DNA of 64,000 nucleotides from CAZCVI01 sp964502145 (GTDB taxonomy: Bacteria; Acidobacteriota; Aminicenantia; UBA2199), in assembly GCA_964502145.1 (NCBI GenBank), contig CAZCVI010000011.1:1-64000 (forward strand), given 5' to 3'. Positions within the stretch are counted from its first letter, which is position 1; every line of letters begins with the position of its first letter. The notes below the pieces were generated by a model, which worked only from the letters and a program-made list of their open reading frames with translations, had not been told where the DNA came from and ran no database searches. Shown piece after piece: positions 1 through 7,290 of the stretch. A program made the translations under genes and the position numbers.

Positions 1-82
1 GTTATCATTAATAAGCAAAGGGGATTAATGGATGACCAGGATTTCGGAAAGATGTGGGGTGGCGTGCAAAAAACTGAATAGA

Positions 83-152
83 TACGACGCGACATCCTTG
101 TCGCATTATTTTAATTCATCACCCATCAATGCGGCAAGGATGCCGCGTCTAC
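83..152. repeat. Palindromic repeat pair, GTAGACGCG family
   Basis: Two inverted copies of a 25-base unit (83-107 and 128-152) can fold into a hairpin with a loop of about 20 bases. The same unit recurs at 3624-3650 and as a back-to-back palindrome at 44389-44440. The right copy supplies the last codons and stop of the minus-strand restriction enzyme gene (C-terminal VDAASLPH), so the repeat has become part of that coding sequence. Confidence 0.8.
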
Positions 153-3100
153 TTTAATCATCAGTTTGGCGGTTTCTACCAGGGCCACGATTATTTTTTG
201 ATAGTGAAAGATATCTTCATAGCCGAGTTGGCGGCCTTTGCGATCTTTGAGCCACTTTTGCGCGGGTTGATAACCACCGATGAAAAATTCCCAGGCGACG
301 GCTGGAACATTGGAAAAGTATTGGGTCTCATTGATGAAGACGTGGTTGTTTTCATATTTAATTTTATCCACGACATTATCGCCATCCATGGGATAACCGG
401 TGATAAATTGTTCGACTTGCGGGCTTTCGAGGAGGTGGAGTTGCCGCAGTTGACTGCCTAAGGTTACCAATGGCCAGAAGGTTGGTTCTGTGGGATAAGG
501 GACGCGTGGGAAATCGATTTTGAGGAATTCCTTGTATTTTTCGCGGTAAGAGGGACTGTGCAGGACGGCGTAGATGTAATCCAAGAGATCAATGGGTGCA
601 AAGGTGTCGGGTGTGGTCTCTTTTTCATTGGTAAAGCGTAGATTTAAACTGGCGGCAATTTGTTTGATGATCTCCGGGTTTAAGTTGGGGGTTCTTTCGG
701 AGGAGCCGATTAAGGTTTTTTGACCTTCTTCGGGATAAAGGTAGAGAGGAAAAACGGATGGCCCTCCCCGCCTAAACATATTAGTATCAGCCATTGTATT
801 TGTAATATATATGCAATCAAAATAATCTAAATTAGCTGCTTGGGATTGAGTGACAAGGATTAATGCAAAATTATTTCTATATTGAAGGTGTTTCATCACG
901 CTTTCACGTCCACGATCAATTAATTTTTGGTTGTAATAAATATAACGTTGATCAAAAGGTCGATACAACATTTTGTAAATAAACGATTTATCATATGTGC
1001 CTTTGCGAGCGTCAACCATACTCCAACCTTGAGTATCTTCTAAATTAAATTTCATACGTAATTCAACTTCTGAATTAGTATGATTATAAAAAGTTTCCAT
1101 GCGGTTTGATAATCCCTTAATATCATAATCAATAACAAAATGGTCCCGATGTGTTTTAACGCCGCTGCTAATTGTCTCAAAAATACTTTTTACACTGAAT
1201 CCTTTGCAATAAGTTTCAAAGACATCGAAATCCTTTTTTACAAAATAGAAATCAGGGGCCTTTGTTTCTAACTTTACCCAATCAACACCTTTCACCGAAC
1301 TATTGAGCAACGTCTCATATTTGAACTCTCTTTTTCCTTGTAAATTGAAATGAAAAACATCGGACAATTGCTTTTTATCTTTTTTTCCAGTCTTGATAAA
1401 TATATTGATACTGACTCCCTGCATGATGTCAAATACATTCTGATCGGGGCTGCCATCGGGTGCAGTTTCTTTCTTCTTCGCATTACCATGCAAATCCAAG
1501 ATGTATATCTTATCAAAGCTTTCCAAAAGGAACTTTCTCATTTGCCGATGGATAATACCATCTATAAAGCTATTGTTGGAAATATAAGCGAGAACACCCT
1601 CACCATTTTTATCAATAAAATGTTGCCCAAAACGGATAAACTTTATATAATCATCGGATAACGGTTGAATGTTCCGCTCATTCAAATCCTTTTTATAATC
1701 TGCCGTTAATTGTTCAATCCAAGGACTCTTATTGGTGCTGCTCACTGAATACGGTGGATTCCCTAACACCACCATCACTGGCGTATTCTTTTTTATCTGA
1801 CTGGCTAAGTTCGCTTCTTGGCTTAACCACGTCGCAAACAACGTGCCGGCTTCTGGATGAAACTCTTCCAAACTATTGGTCAAAAATACGCGGAACCGCT
1901 CCTCTCGCACCGGCTTGTACTGCGTTTCTGCAAACAAAATATCCAACTTCAAATGCGCCATGGCATACGAGGCCATCAACAGCTCAAAACCATTCAAGCG
2001 CGGAATCAAATGATCACTGACATACTTACTCCACATCCCCTGCTGCCCGGAAAACGTCTTATATATATGCCGCACTACTTCCGCTAAGAATGTACCCGTT
2101 CCGGTGGCCGGATCCAATATCTGCACCTTATGAACATCCTGCACACCAACGGGCGGAAAAGGAATAGTCACCTTCGAGGTGTCAGCTAAACCCATAGCTA
2201 ACCCAAACTCAGTCTTAAGAATATCATCGACAGCCCGTACAATAAAATTCACCACGGGTTGCGGCGTGTACCACACGCCCCGCGCCTTGCGCAATGCGGG
2301 ATCATAAGCAGCCAAAAAAGTTTCATAGAAATGAATCACGGGGTCTTCCATCTTGGTACTCTTACCGAAGTTGCGCATAATCTCGGCGACGTCGGAAGCC
2401 AAAAAGATACTGACCAATTCATCCACGACCCACACAATACGATCATCCAGATCATAACCAGCAATATATTGAAACAGTTTCCGCAGGAAAGGATTGGATT
2501 TAGGAATGAGTTCGGATGCTTCCTGTCTGGTAAAGGTTGCCAACGAAGGGTCATGATACCGTGCGGCAAACATTCCGTAAGCAATGGTTTGGGCATAGAT
2601 ATCGGCAAACTGTTCGGTTTTAATATCATGAATGAGTAATTTCTGAAAGGCCACCATTTGATCTTTTAAAGTGCTGTTGGCTTGGCTGGCGCTGTCCTCG
2701 TTGAGTGCCCCGGCGATAATGTTGGCCAATAACTTGGCTTTGTTGGCCATCATTTCAGCCAATTTTTGCGGGCTGGTGATGCTTTGCGTGATGGTGGTTG
2801 CAAAGTTATTAATGAGTCGGACGAATTGGTCATAATTTTCTGGTAATGGTTTAACGTGATGGTTTTCAATGACACCGAGACGAATAGAAGTGACGAAAGT
2901 GGCATGATGAAAGAAGTGAAAATCGAGATAATCGGTAAATATCAGGTTGTCCAATGCTTTTTTATAGCGGTCGAATTGTTCTTGCAGGTTTTTTGCTTTC
3001 AAATCCTGGCCAATTTCTTTGGCTTCGATATACCCCACGGGGATTTCTTTGCGAGTAATCTGATAGTCAGGCGCACCGCATTCAATTCGTTTGGGTTCAT

Positions 3101-3269
3101 TGGTGATGTGACAATCCGGTAAAAATTCAGCCAGCAGGGCTTGTAAATCACCACGATAACTATGTTCGGTGGCTTTTCCAGAGAGGAATAAGGTGTTCAC
3201 TTTCTGGAGATAGGAATCAATCAGTCCGTTGTGTTTCCCGTGTTGGTTAGGATTTTCGTTTCTACTCAT
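126..3269 (-). CDS. Type ISP/IIG-like restriction-modification enzyme (nuclease plus adenine methyltransferase)
   Basis: This single-chain enzyme of 1047 residues is predicted to methylate adenine in a target site and cut unmodified DNA. The N-terminus carries a PD-(D/E)XK-like nuclease pattern: D68 in GAPDY, then E82 and K84 in GYIEAKE. A helical region follows, with GVWYTPQPVV near residue 331 as in N-6 adenine methylases. Motif I is DPATGTG at 386-392 and motif IV is NPPY at 504-507. The last 450 residues resemble the specificity domain of type ISP enzymes such as LlaBIII. The helicase found in full-length type ISP enzymes (about 1500 residues) is absent, so a helicase-less IIG arrangement is likely. 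No separate modification or specificity gene adjoins it. The start follows a perfect -10 box at a leaderless distance. The C-terminus is encoded by a palindromic repeat. Confidence 0.88.
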   Translation of the reverse strand: MSRNENPNQHGKHNGLIDSYLQKVNTLFLSGKATEHSYRGDLQALLAEFLPDCHITNEPKRIECGAPDYQITRKEIPVGYIEAKEIGQDLKAKNLQEQFDRYKKALDNLIFTDYLDFHFFHHATFVTSIRLGVIENHHVKPLPENYDQFVRLINNFATTITQSITSPQKLAEMMANKAKLLANIIAGALNEDSASQANSTLKDQMVAFQKLLIHDIKTEQFADIYAQTIAYGMFAARYHDPSLATFTRQEASELIPKSNPFLRKLFQYIAGYDLDDRIVWVVDELVSIFLASDVAEIMRNFGKSTKMEDPVIHFYETFLAAYDPALRKARGVWYTPQPVVNFIVRAVDDILKTEFGLAMGLADTSKVTIPFPPVGVQDVHKVQILDPATGTGTFLAEVVRHIYKTFSGQQGMWSKYVSDHLIPRLNGFELLMASYAMAHLKLDILFAETQYKPVREERFRVFLTNSLEEFHPEAGTLFATWLSQEANLASQIKKNTPVMVVLGNPPYSVSSTNKSPWIEQLTADYKKDLNERNIQPLSDDYIKFIRFGQHFIDKNGEGVLAYISNNSFIDGIIHRQMRKFLLESFDKIYILDLHGNAKKKETAPDGSPDQNVFDIMQGVSINIFIKTGKKDKKQLSDVFHFNLQGKREFKYETLLNSSVKGVDWVKLETKAPDFYFVKKDFDVFETYCKGFSVKSIFETISSGVKTHRDHFVIDYDIKGLSNRMETFYNHTNSEVELRMKFNLEDTQGWSMVDARKGTYDKSFIYKMLYRPFDQRYIYYNQKLIDRGRESVMKHLQYRNNFALILVTQSQAANLDYFDCIYITNTMADTNMFRRGGPSVFPLYLYPEEGQKTLIGSSERTPNLNPEIIKQIAASLNLRFTNEKETTPDTFAPIDLLDYIYAVLHSPSYREKYKEFLKIDFPRVPYPTEPTFWPLVTLGSQLRQLHLLESPQVEQFITGYPMDGDNVVDKIKYENNHVFINETQYFSNVPAVAWEFFIGGYQPAQKWLKDRKGRQLGYEDIFHYQKIIVALVETAKLMIKVDAASLPH

Positions 3270-3275
3270 TTATGG

Positions 3276-3304
3276 ATTATAAACTCTCTCCCAGAGAAAG
3301 TCAA
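3276..3304 (-). promoter_or_regulatory. Promoter of the restriction-modification gene, leaderless
   Basis: On the minus strand TTGACT (3299-3304) and TATAAT (3276-3281) are 17 bases apart. Only six bases separate the -10 box from the ATG at 3269, so transcription should begin at or next to the A of the start codon. No Shine-Dalgarno sequence is possible. Confidence 0.75.
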
Positions 3305-3376
3305 TGCATTTTGGCGTACACCTTGTCCCTGCGCATCATTTTTGGCTTAAATATGCCTGCTTCGCTGTAAAAAAAA

Positions 3377-3532
3377 GGACATCTCTTAAAGTTCAAGGGA
3401 CAACTCTTAAATCTCAAGGGACATCTCATTATTTCAAGGGACATCTCTTAAAGTTCAAGGGACATCTCTTAAAGTTCAAGGGACATCTCTTAAAGTTCAA
3501 GGGACAACTCTTAAAGTTCAAGGGACAACTCT
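3377..3532. repeat. 21-bp tandem repeat, about 7.5 copies
   Basis: Units of the form GGACATCTCTTAAAGTTCAA start at 3377, 3398, 3419, 3439, 3460, 3481, 3502 and 3523. All are 21 bases except one of 20. Copies vary mainly at CATC versus CAAC. The array lies in the non-coding stretch between the restriction gene and higA. An open frame runs through it but has no Shine-Dalgarno sequence and reads only the repeat, so I do not call it a gene. Confidence 0.9.
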
Positions 3533-3623
3533 TTTTTTCACTAGTAAAACTGTTATTTCGGTCCTAAAGTATCAACTTGCACTGGTACAAAGTTTAAGTT
3601 CGCCTCTATTTTGCTTTTTTAAT

Positions 3624-3650
3624 GTAGACGCGCCATCCCTGGCGCATTAA
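3624..3650 (+). repeat. Palindromic repeat, GTAGACGCG family
   Basis: This is a single copy of the unit GTAGACGCGCCATCC followed by CTGGCGCATTAA. It is itself imperfectly palindromic (GCGCCA / TGGCGC). It matches the copies at 83-152 and 44389-44440. The rest of 3533-3716 shows nothing else recognisable. Confidence 0.75.
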
Positions 3651-3716
3651 TATTAGTAAAAGGACAGGACAGGATTCTTGGATGGAAAAAGAAACAGGCA
3701 CGACGTGCCACAGTGA

Positions 3717-4043
3717 TTATATCAGTTGTAACTCTTTATACAGTGAGTGCTGGAAAGGGTGAATACGTTCATATTCAGGTCCATGGACAAATTTAGTTTC
3801 CCAGAGATCAACCGCCTGCTGCATATTCAACCACATTTCAGGAGTAGAATTAAAAAACCTAGCCAAGCGAAATGCGAGGTCAGGCGTAACCCGTCGATGT
3901 TCATTAACCAAATCGGTAATCGTCTTTCGAGAAACACCTAACGATTGGGCCAATTGACTTTGTGTTAAGCCGGCATCGGTTAATAGGTCTTCCCTGATTA
4001 ATTCACCCGGGTGGGTCGGTTTTCTTTCCCGTTTATTTTCCAT
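3717..4043 (-). CDS. higA: HigA-family antitoxin
   Basis: This 108-residue protein has the typical HigA start (KPTHPGELIREDLL) and an XRE helix-turn-helix over residues 25-65 (LTQSQLAQSLGVSRKTI). The family binds its own promoter and neutralises the HigB mRNA interferase. Its ATG overlaps the end of the upstream higB reading frame, as in active higBA operons. That higB copy has lost its core, so this antitoxin probably has no working cognate toxin here. It may persist as a regulator or as protection against another HigB. Confidence 0.9.
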   Translation of the reverse strand: MENKRERKPTHPGELIREDLLTDAGLTQSQLAQSLGVSRKTITDLVNEHRRVTPDLAFRLARFFNSTPEMWLNMQQAVDLWETKFVHGPEYERIHPFQHSLYKELQLI

Positions 4044-4176
4044 GATAATCCTCCAAATTCACATCAAAAACATCCAATCGCCTCTGAATTCGTCCGGCCA
4101 TATCCGGTTGAACTCCACTATGAGTCCCTTTCAAAAATAACTCTTTAAGACCTTTATGTTTAAAGCTTCTAATCAT
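4033..4176 (-). pseudogene. higB: HigB toxin with in-frame internal deletion (47 codons)
   Basis: An open frame of 47 codons begins ATG ATT AGA AGC (MIRSFKHKGLKELF), the usual HigB N-terminus. It runs to RRLDVFDV and then joins directly to NLEDYHGK; the ending DVxLEDYH is the usual HigB C-terminus. The family is about 92 residues long, so roughly 45 central residues, which include most of the RelE-like catalytic fold, are missing without breaking the frame. The stop overlaps the higA start. The promoter and the coupling to higA are intact. Too short to be active as a canonical RNase; it could still bind HigA. Confidence 0.8.
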
Positions 4177-4185
4177 TCTATGGTA

Positions 4186-4214
4186 ATTATAACGCGATAT
4201 ATTTCAACCGTCAA
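4186..4214 (-). promoter_or_regulatory. Promoter of higB-higA
   Basis: On the minus strand TTGACG (4209-4214), a 17-base spacer and a perfect TATAAT (4186-4191) precede the higB ATG at 4176 by nine bases. The predicted leader is only about two bases. Confidence 0.7.
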
Positions 4215-4252
4215 GAGCAAATAATTTTTCGCACGGATTTAATGTTCAATGA

Positions 4253-4410
4253 CCTGGATTTACCAGCAGATACTTAAAAAAACGTGGACGAAATGGACGA
4301 TATGGACTTTGTGGACCCAAAACAAAAGTTTTATTTTGTCCATGTCGTCCATTTAGTCCATTCAGTCCACGTTGTCCATGTTTTTTCAAGAATCTGATAG
4401 CGAATCCAGG
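4253..4410. repeat. Nonamer-arm hairpin element A (complete, with outer inverted repeat)
   Basis: The outer inverted repeats match well: CCTGGATTTACCAGCAGATA on the left, and CCTGGATTCGCTATCAGATT on the reverse complement of the right end. Inside, the arms consist of 9-base units beginning TGGAC on the left (TGGACGAAA, TGGACGATA and so on) and the complementary GTCCA units on the right, around an A/T-rich centre. Homology with element B extends about 20 bases further left (GGATTTAATGTTCAATG). Confidence 0.85.
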
Positions 4411-4423
4411 GCAAGCTATACTG

Positions 4424-4452
4424 TTGAAAAATAAAGATTATTGTATTAAAAT
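4424..4452 (+). promoter_or_regulatory. Promoter of the RelB/DinJ-like gene
   Basis: TTGAAA (4424-4429), 17 bases, TAAAAT (4447-4452). An AGGAGG ribosome binding site follows, eight bases before the GTG start at 4499. Confidence 0.6.
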
Positions 4453-4498
4453 AGAGTTGTTGCCGTAAACATTAAAAGGCGACCAGGAGGTTATAGAA

Positions 4499-4795
4499 GT
4501 GACAAAAACGGCAGTAATAAGCACGAGGATTGAATCGGATCTGAAAAATGACGTCAATACCATTTTGGGAAAATTAGGGCTCTCCGCGACTGAAGCTGTT
4601 ACTCTATTCTATAAAATGGTCAAAAGAAAAAACGGACTACCTTTTGAAACCGAAATCCCTAATAAAAAAGCCAAAACCAAACAAATAGAAGAAAACTCCT
4701 GGCTGGGCTGTCTTGAAAATTTTACCGAGATACACGGGGATATTGTTTCACCGGTGATGGATGAAAACCAGCGACCACCCATCACACGGATTTAA
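4499..4795 (+). CDS. Orphan RelB/DinJ-family antitoxin, C-terminus altered by a repeat
   Basis: This is a 98-residue protein with a GTG start and a strong AGGAGG site. The first 50 residues form the ribbon-helix-helix typical of RelB/DinJ (STRIESDLKNDVNTILGKLG, then LSATEAVTLFYKMV). Residues 70-90 (WLGCLENFTEIHGDIVSPVM) match the tail seen in members that pair with a PIN or RelE toxin. The frame then ends in RPPITRI, encoded by the sequence just outside hairpin element B (the copy of the element A flank). No toxin gene follows; a terminator and creB lie downstream. The element may have arrived at or replaced the 3' end and the toxin gene. Confidence 0.75.
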   Translation: MTKTAVISTRIESDLKNDVNTILGKLGLSATEAVTLFYKMVKRKNGLPFETEIPNKKAKTKQIEENSWLGCLENFTEIHGDIVSPVMDENQRPPITRI

Positions 4796-4805
4796 TGTTC
4801 AATGG

Positions 4806-4986
4806 CCTGGATTTACCAGCAAGTTTCAGAAAAAACTGGACTTACTGGACTATCTGGACTAACTGGACTTCACAAAACCTTTGATTTTTCTAGCTTGTCC
4901 AGTAAGTCCAGTTAGTCCAGATAGTCCAGTCAGTCCAGCTTGCCACGGTTATCCGTGGCTCTTTTTAAAACTGGGCCCTAAATCCA
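4806..4986. repeat. Nonamer-arm hairpin element B
   Basis: The left end CCTGGATTTACCAGCAAGTT is followed by four TGGAC nonamers, a loop segment (CTTCACAAAACCTTTGATTT) and five complementary GTCCA nonamers. The right outer repeat is degenerate and interrupted by a terminator hairpin, ending near AAATCCA. The loop is almost identical to that of element D at 14941-15080, which defines a subfamily. Confidence 0.82.
4942..4966 (+). terminator. Rho-independent terminator
   Basis: A perfect 7-bp stem GCCACGG/CCGTGGC with loop TTAT is followed by TCTTTTT. It separates the RelB-like gene and hairpin element B from the creB promoter. Confidence 0.8.
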
Positions 4987-5002
4987 CACTACAAAGCAAC
5001 GA

Positions 5003-5031
5003 TTGACAAAACAAACAGCTCTTGCTAACAT
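5003..5031 (+). promoter_or_regulatory. Promoter of creBC and possibly the following kinase
   Basis: A perfect TTGACA (5003-5008), 17 bases, then TAACAT. Transcription would start near 5038. This excludes an upstream TTG start and supports the ATG at 5055, which has CAGGAG six bases before it. Confidence 0.6.
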
Positions 5032-5054
5032 AATACTTGGTACAGGAGCAACAG

Positions 5055-5759
5055 ATGATTAAACCAACAATATTAATTATCGAGGATGAAGGCGGTATAG
5101 TAGATAATATTGTCTATGCCTTAAAAACAGAGGGCTTTGATACGCTCTGGTGCGCCACGGGCATGGAAGGATTGGTGGCAGTGGAAAAACCAGAGATCGT
5201 GCTGATTCTATTGGATGTGGGCTTACCTGATCGGAATGGCTTCGAATTATTCAAAGAAATCCGCCAACGCAGCAACGTCCCGGTTATTTTTCTAACAGCT
5301 CGCTCCGAAGAAATAGATCGCGTTGTAGGCCTGGAAATGGGCGCGGATGACTATGTAACTAAACCATTTAGCCCACGCGAATTAACTGCCCGCGTAAAAG
5401 CTGTGCTCAGACGTGTTAAAAATGTTCCTGCAACTACAGAACAAGAAACTAAAACCATAACCACAGGATTTCCCTTTCGTTGCGATGATAAGAAAAACGC
5501 CATTTTTTATCATGGCGTACTGGTCCAAACTTCCCGCTATGAATACCGCCTACTAAAAATATTGATCGACCACCCAGGCTGGGTGTACAGCCGGGAACAA
5601 TTAATGGAAAAAGCCTGGGAAGAACCCGATATGAGCCTGATCCGCACAGTGGATGCCCATATCAAAAATCTACGCCACAAATTTAAACTGATCACTCCCG
5701 ATTGCGATCCGATTGTTACTCACCGGGGCAGCGGCTATGCCTTAAAGGAGGAGTGGTGA
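5055..5759 (+). CDS. creB: CreB-like response regulator (OmpR family)
   Basis: This is a 234-residue DNA-binding response regulator. The receiver domain (1-118) has the acidic pocket E10-D11, phospho-acceptor D54 (LLDVGLPD), the switch threonine in FLTARSEE and lysine in KPFSPRE. LTARSEEIDRVVGLEMGADD and KPFSPRELTARV are close to E. coli CreB. The C-terminal winged helix carries SRYEYRLLKILIDHPGWVYSR and the end HRGSGYALKEEW. In E. coli CreBC responds to carbon/energy and envelope status and controls cre-tagged genes. The gene overlaps creC (GTGA), so the two are translated together. Confidence 0.9.
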   Translation: MIKPTILIIEDEGGIVDNIVYALKTEGFDTLWCATGMEGLVAVEKPEIVLILLDVGLPDRNGFELFKEIRQRSNVPVIFLTARSEEIDRVVGLEMGADDYVTKPFSPRELTARVKAVLRRVKNVPATTEQETKTITTGFPFRCDDKKNAIFYHGVLVQTSRYEYRLLKILIDHPGWVYSREQLMEKAWEEPDMSLIRTVDAHIKNLRHKFKLITPDCDPIVTHRGSGYALKEEW

Positions 5760-7237
5760 AAATCAGCTATCGGATATTTTTCGGTTTTACCGTTATCTTG
5801 GCCGCTGGGTTTTATTTTCTGATCAGTTGGATCATGAATGATGTGGGAATTCAACCCAAGAAATCCATGGAGGAAGCATTGGTAGACGTTTCCCATATCC
5901 TGGCGGCTTACTTGGAACTGAATATTATCGACAATACAAATAGTTCCGGGGATGATGCGGGGCATAAAATTTATACGGAAGAGCTACGCATTTTTATGGA
6001 CCGGGCGTGGCAACGGCACTTCTTAGCACGAATTTATGAACTGGAGAAAAAAACGGTCAATATCGGGGTTTATGTCACGGATAAACAGGGCATAGTGGTG
6101 TTTGATTCGCAAAATCAACGGTGGCTAGGACAGGATTTTTCCCAGCGTACCGATGTGTACCGCACACTCAGGGGTCAATATGGCGCACGCACGAGTCGCC
6201 TTGAAGCAAACGATAGCATAACCCGTATCGCCTATGTGGCAGCACCTATTTATTTTGCAGGGAAGATCATCGGCGTGTGTACTGTTTCAAAAGACTGGCG
6301 AAGTATCAATGGCTTTATTAAAACAACCCGCGATAAAATAATACTGGCCGCAGGTAGTCTTTTTTTAGCGGCGTTATTCGTCAGTCTGTTTATTTCCCGT
6401 TGGATCACGCTCCCTATTCGTCGGCTAACTGCTTATGCAGATACTATCAAAGAAGGCAAACGCGCCACCCTGCCCAAATTGGGAAAAGGGGAGATCAAGG
6501 AGCTAGGCGATTCTTTTGCAGCGATGTTAGAGTCTTTAGAAGGGAAGAAGTATATTGAACGGTATATCCAAACACTGACGCACCAGTTAAAAGGCCCGTT
6601 ATCAGCTATTCGTGGCGCGGCAGAATTGTTGCAAGAAGAACTGCCAGAACAAGACCGCACGCGCTTTATTAGCAACATTGAAAACGAAAGCATCCGCTTA
6701 CAACGCATTGTGGAACGAATGCTGGAATTGGCTGCGCTGGAACAACAACGCGAACTGAGAAATGTCGAAACCATTGATCTGGGGGGTATGGTTAACGACA
6801 TAGCAGATGAAATGACAGTGGCACTGCAACAAAAAGAGATTGTACTGGTGTTGAACCTGGGGAAAAAAAGGATTTTAAAAGGAGAGCGCTTTTTACTCCA
6901 TCAGGCGGTTTACAATTTAATGCAAAACGCGGTGGAATTCACGCCCCATGGCGGTACTATTGTCGTGGAGATCAAACAGGATTGGAATCGCCTGATTTTA
7001 CTGATTAAAGATGACGGCGCAGGTATCCCGGATTATGCCCGGGATAAAGTATTCGATAAATTTTATTCGCTGGGGCGACCAGACACAGGTAAAAAAAGTT
7101 CCGGGCTGGGATTGTCGCTGGTTAAAGAGGTGGCGGAGCTGCACAATGGGGAAATCACCCTGAAACCCAATTCACCGCGCGGTGCAGTAGCGATGCTTAA
7201 ACTGCCAATCCAACACGTGCAAACACAAACGGAATAA
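5756..7237 (+). CDS. creC: CreC-like sensor histidine kinase
   Basis: This 493-residue kinase begins at a GTG that overlaps the creB stop, with AAGGAGG just upstream. A first membrane segment lies at about residues 7-26. A periplasmic sensor follows, with the CreC-like LRGQYGARTS and YVAAPI motifs, then a second membrane segment near residues 200-220. After the HAMP region (LTAYADTIKEGKRATLPKLG) the dimerisation motif THQLKGPLSAIRGAAE places the phosphorylated histidine at H276. The ATPase domain shows N-box NLMQNAVEFTPHGG, G1 DDGAGIPDY and SSGLGLSLVKE. It should phosphorylate CreB. Confidence 0.9.
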   Translation: MKISYRIFFGFTVILAAGFYFLISWIMNDVGIQPKKSMEEALVDVSHILAAYLELNIIDNTNSSGDDAGHKIYTEELRIFMDRAWQRHFLARIYELEKKTVNIGVYVTDKQGIVVFDSQNQRWLGQDFSQRTDVYRTLRGQYGARTSRLEANDSITRIAYVAAPIYFAGKIIGVCTVSKDWRSINGFIKTTRDKIILAAGSLFLAALFVSLFISRWITLPIRRLTAYADTIKEGKRATLPKLGKGEIKELGDSFAAMLESLEGKKYIERYIQTLTHQLKGPLSAIRGAAELLQEELPEQDRTRFISNIENESIRLQRIVERMLELAALEQQRELRNVETIDLGGMVNDIADEMTVALQQKEIVLVLNLGKKRILKGERFLLHQAVYNLMQNAVEFTPHGGTIVVEIKQDWNRLILLIKDDGAGIPDYARDKVFDKFYSLGRPDTGKKSSGLGLSLVKEVAELHNGEITLKPNSPRGAVAMLKLPIQHVQTQTE

Positions 7238-7290
7238 TTTACGCCGTAATTTCAACAGCGCATTTGCATTTTAATTTTTTTTATAGTACC

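Noticed and set aside
3304..3567. 87-codon plus-strand frame through the 21-bp array (repeated LKFKGHL)
   Set aside because: It exists only because the unit is a multiple of three; no ribosome binding site or promoter, and low-complexity product.
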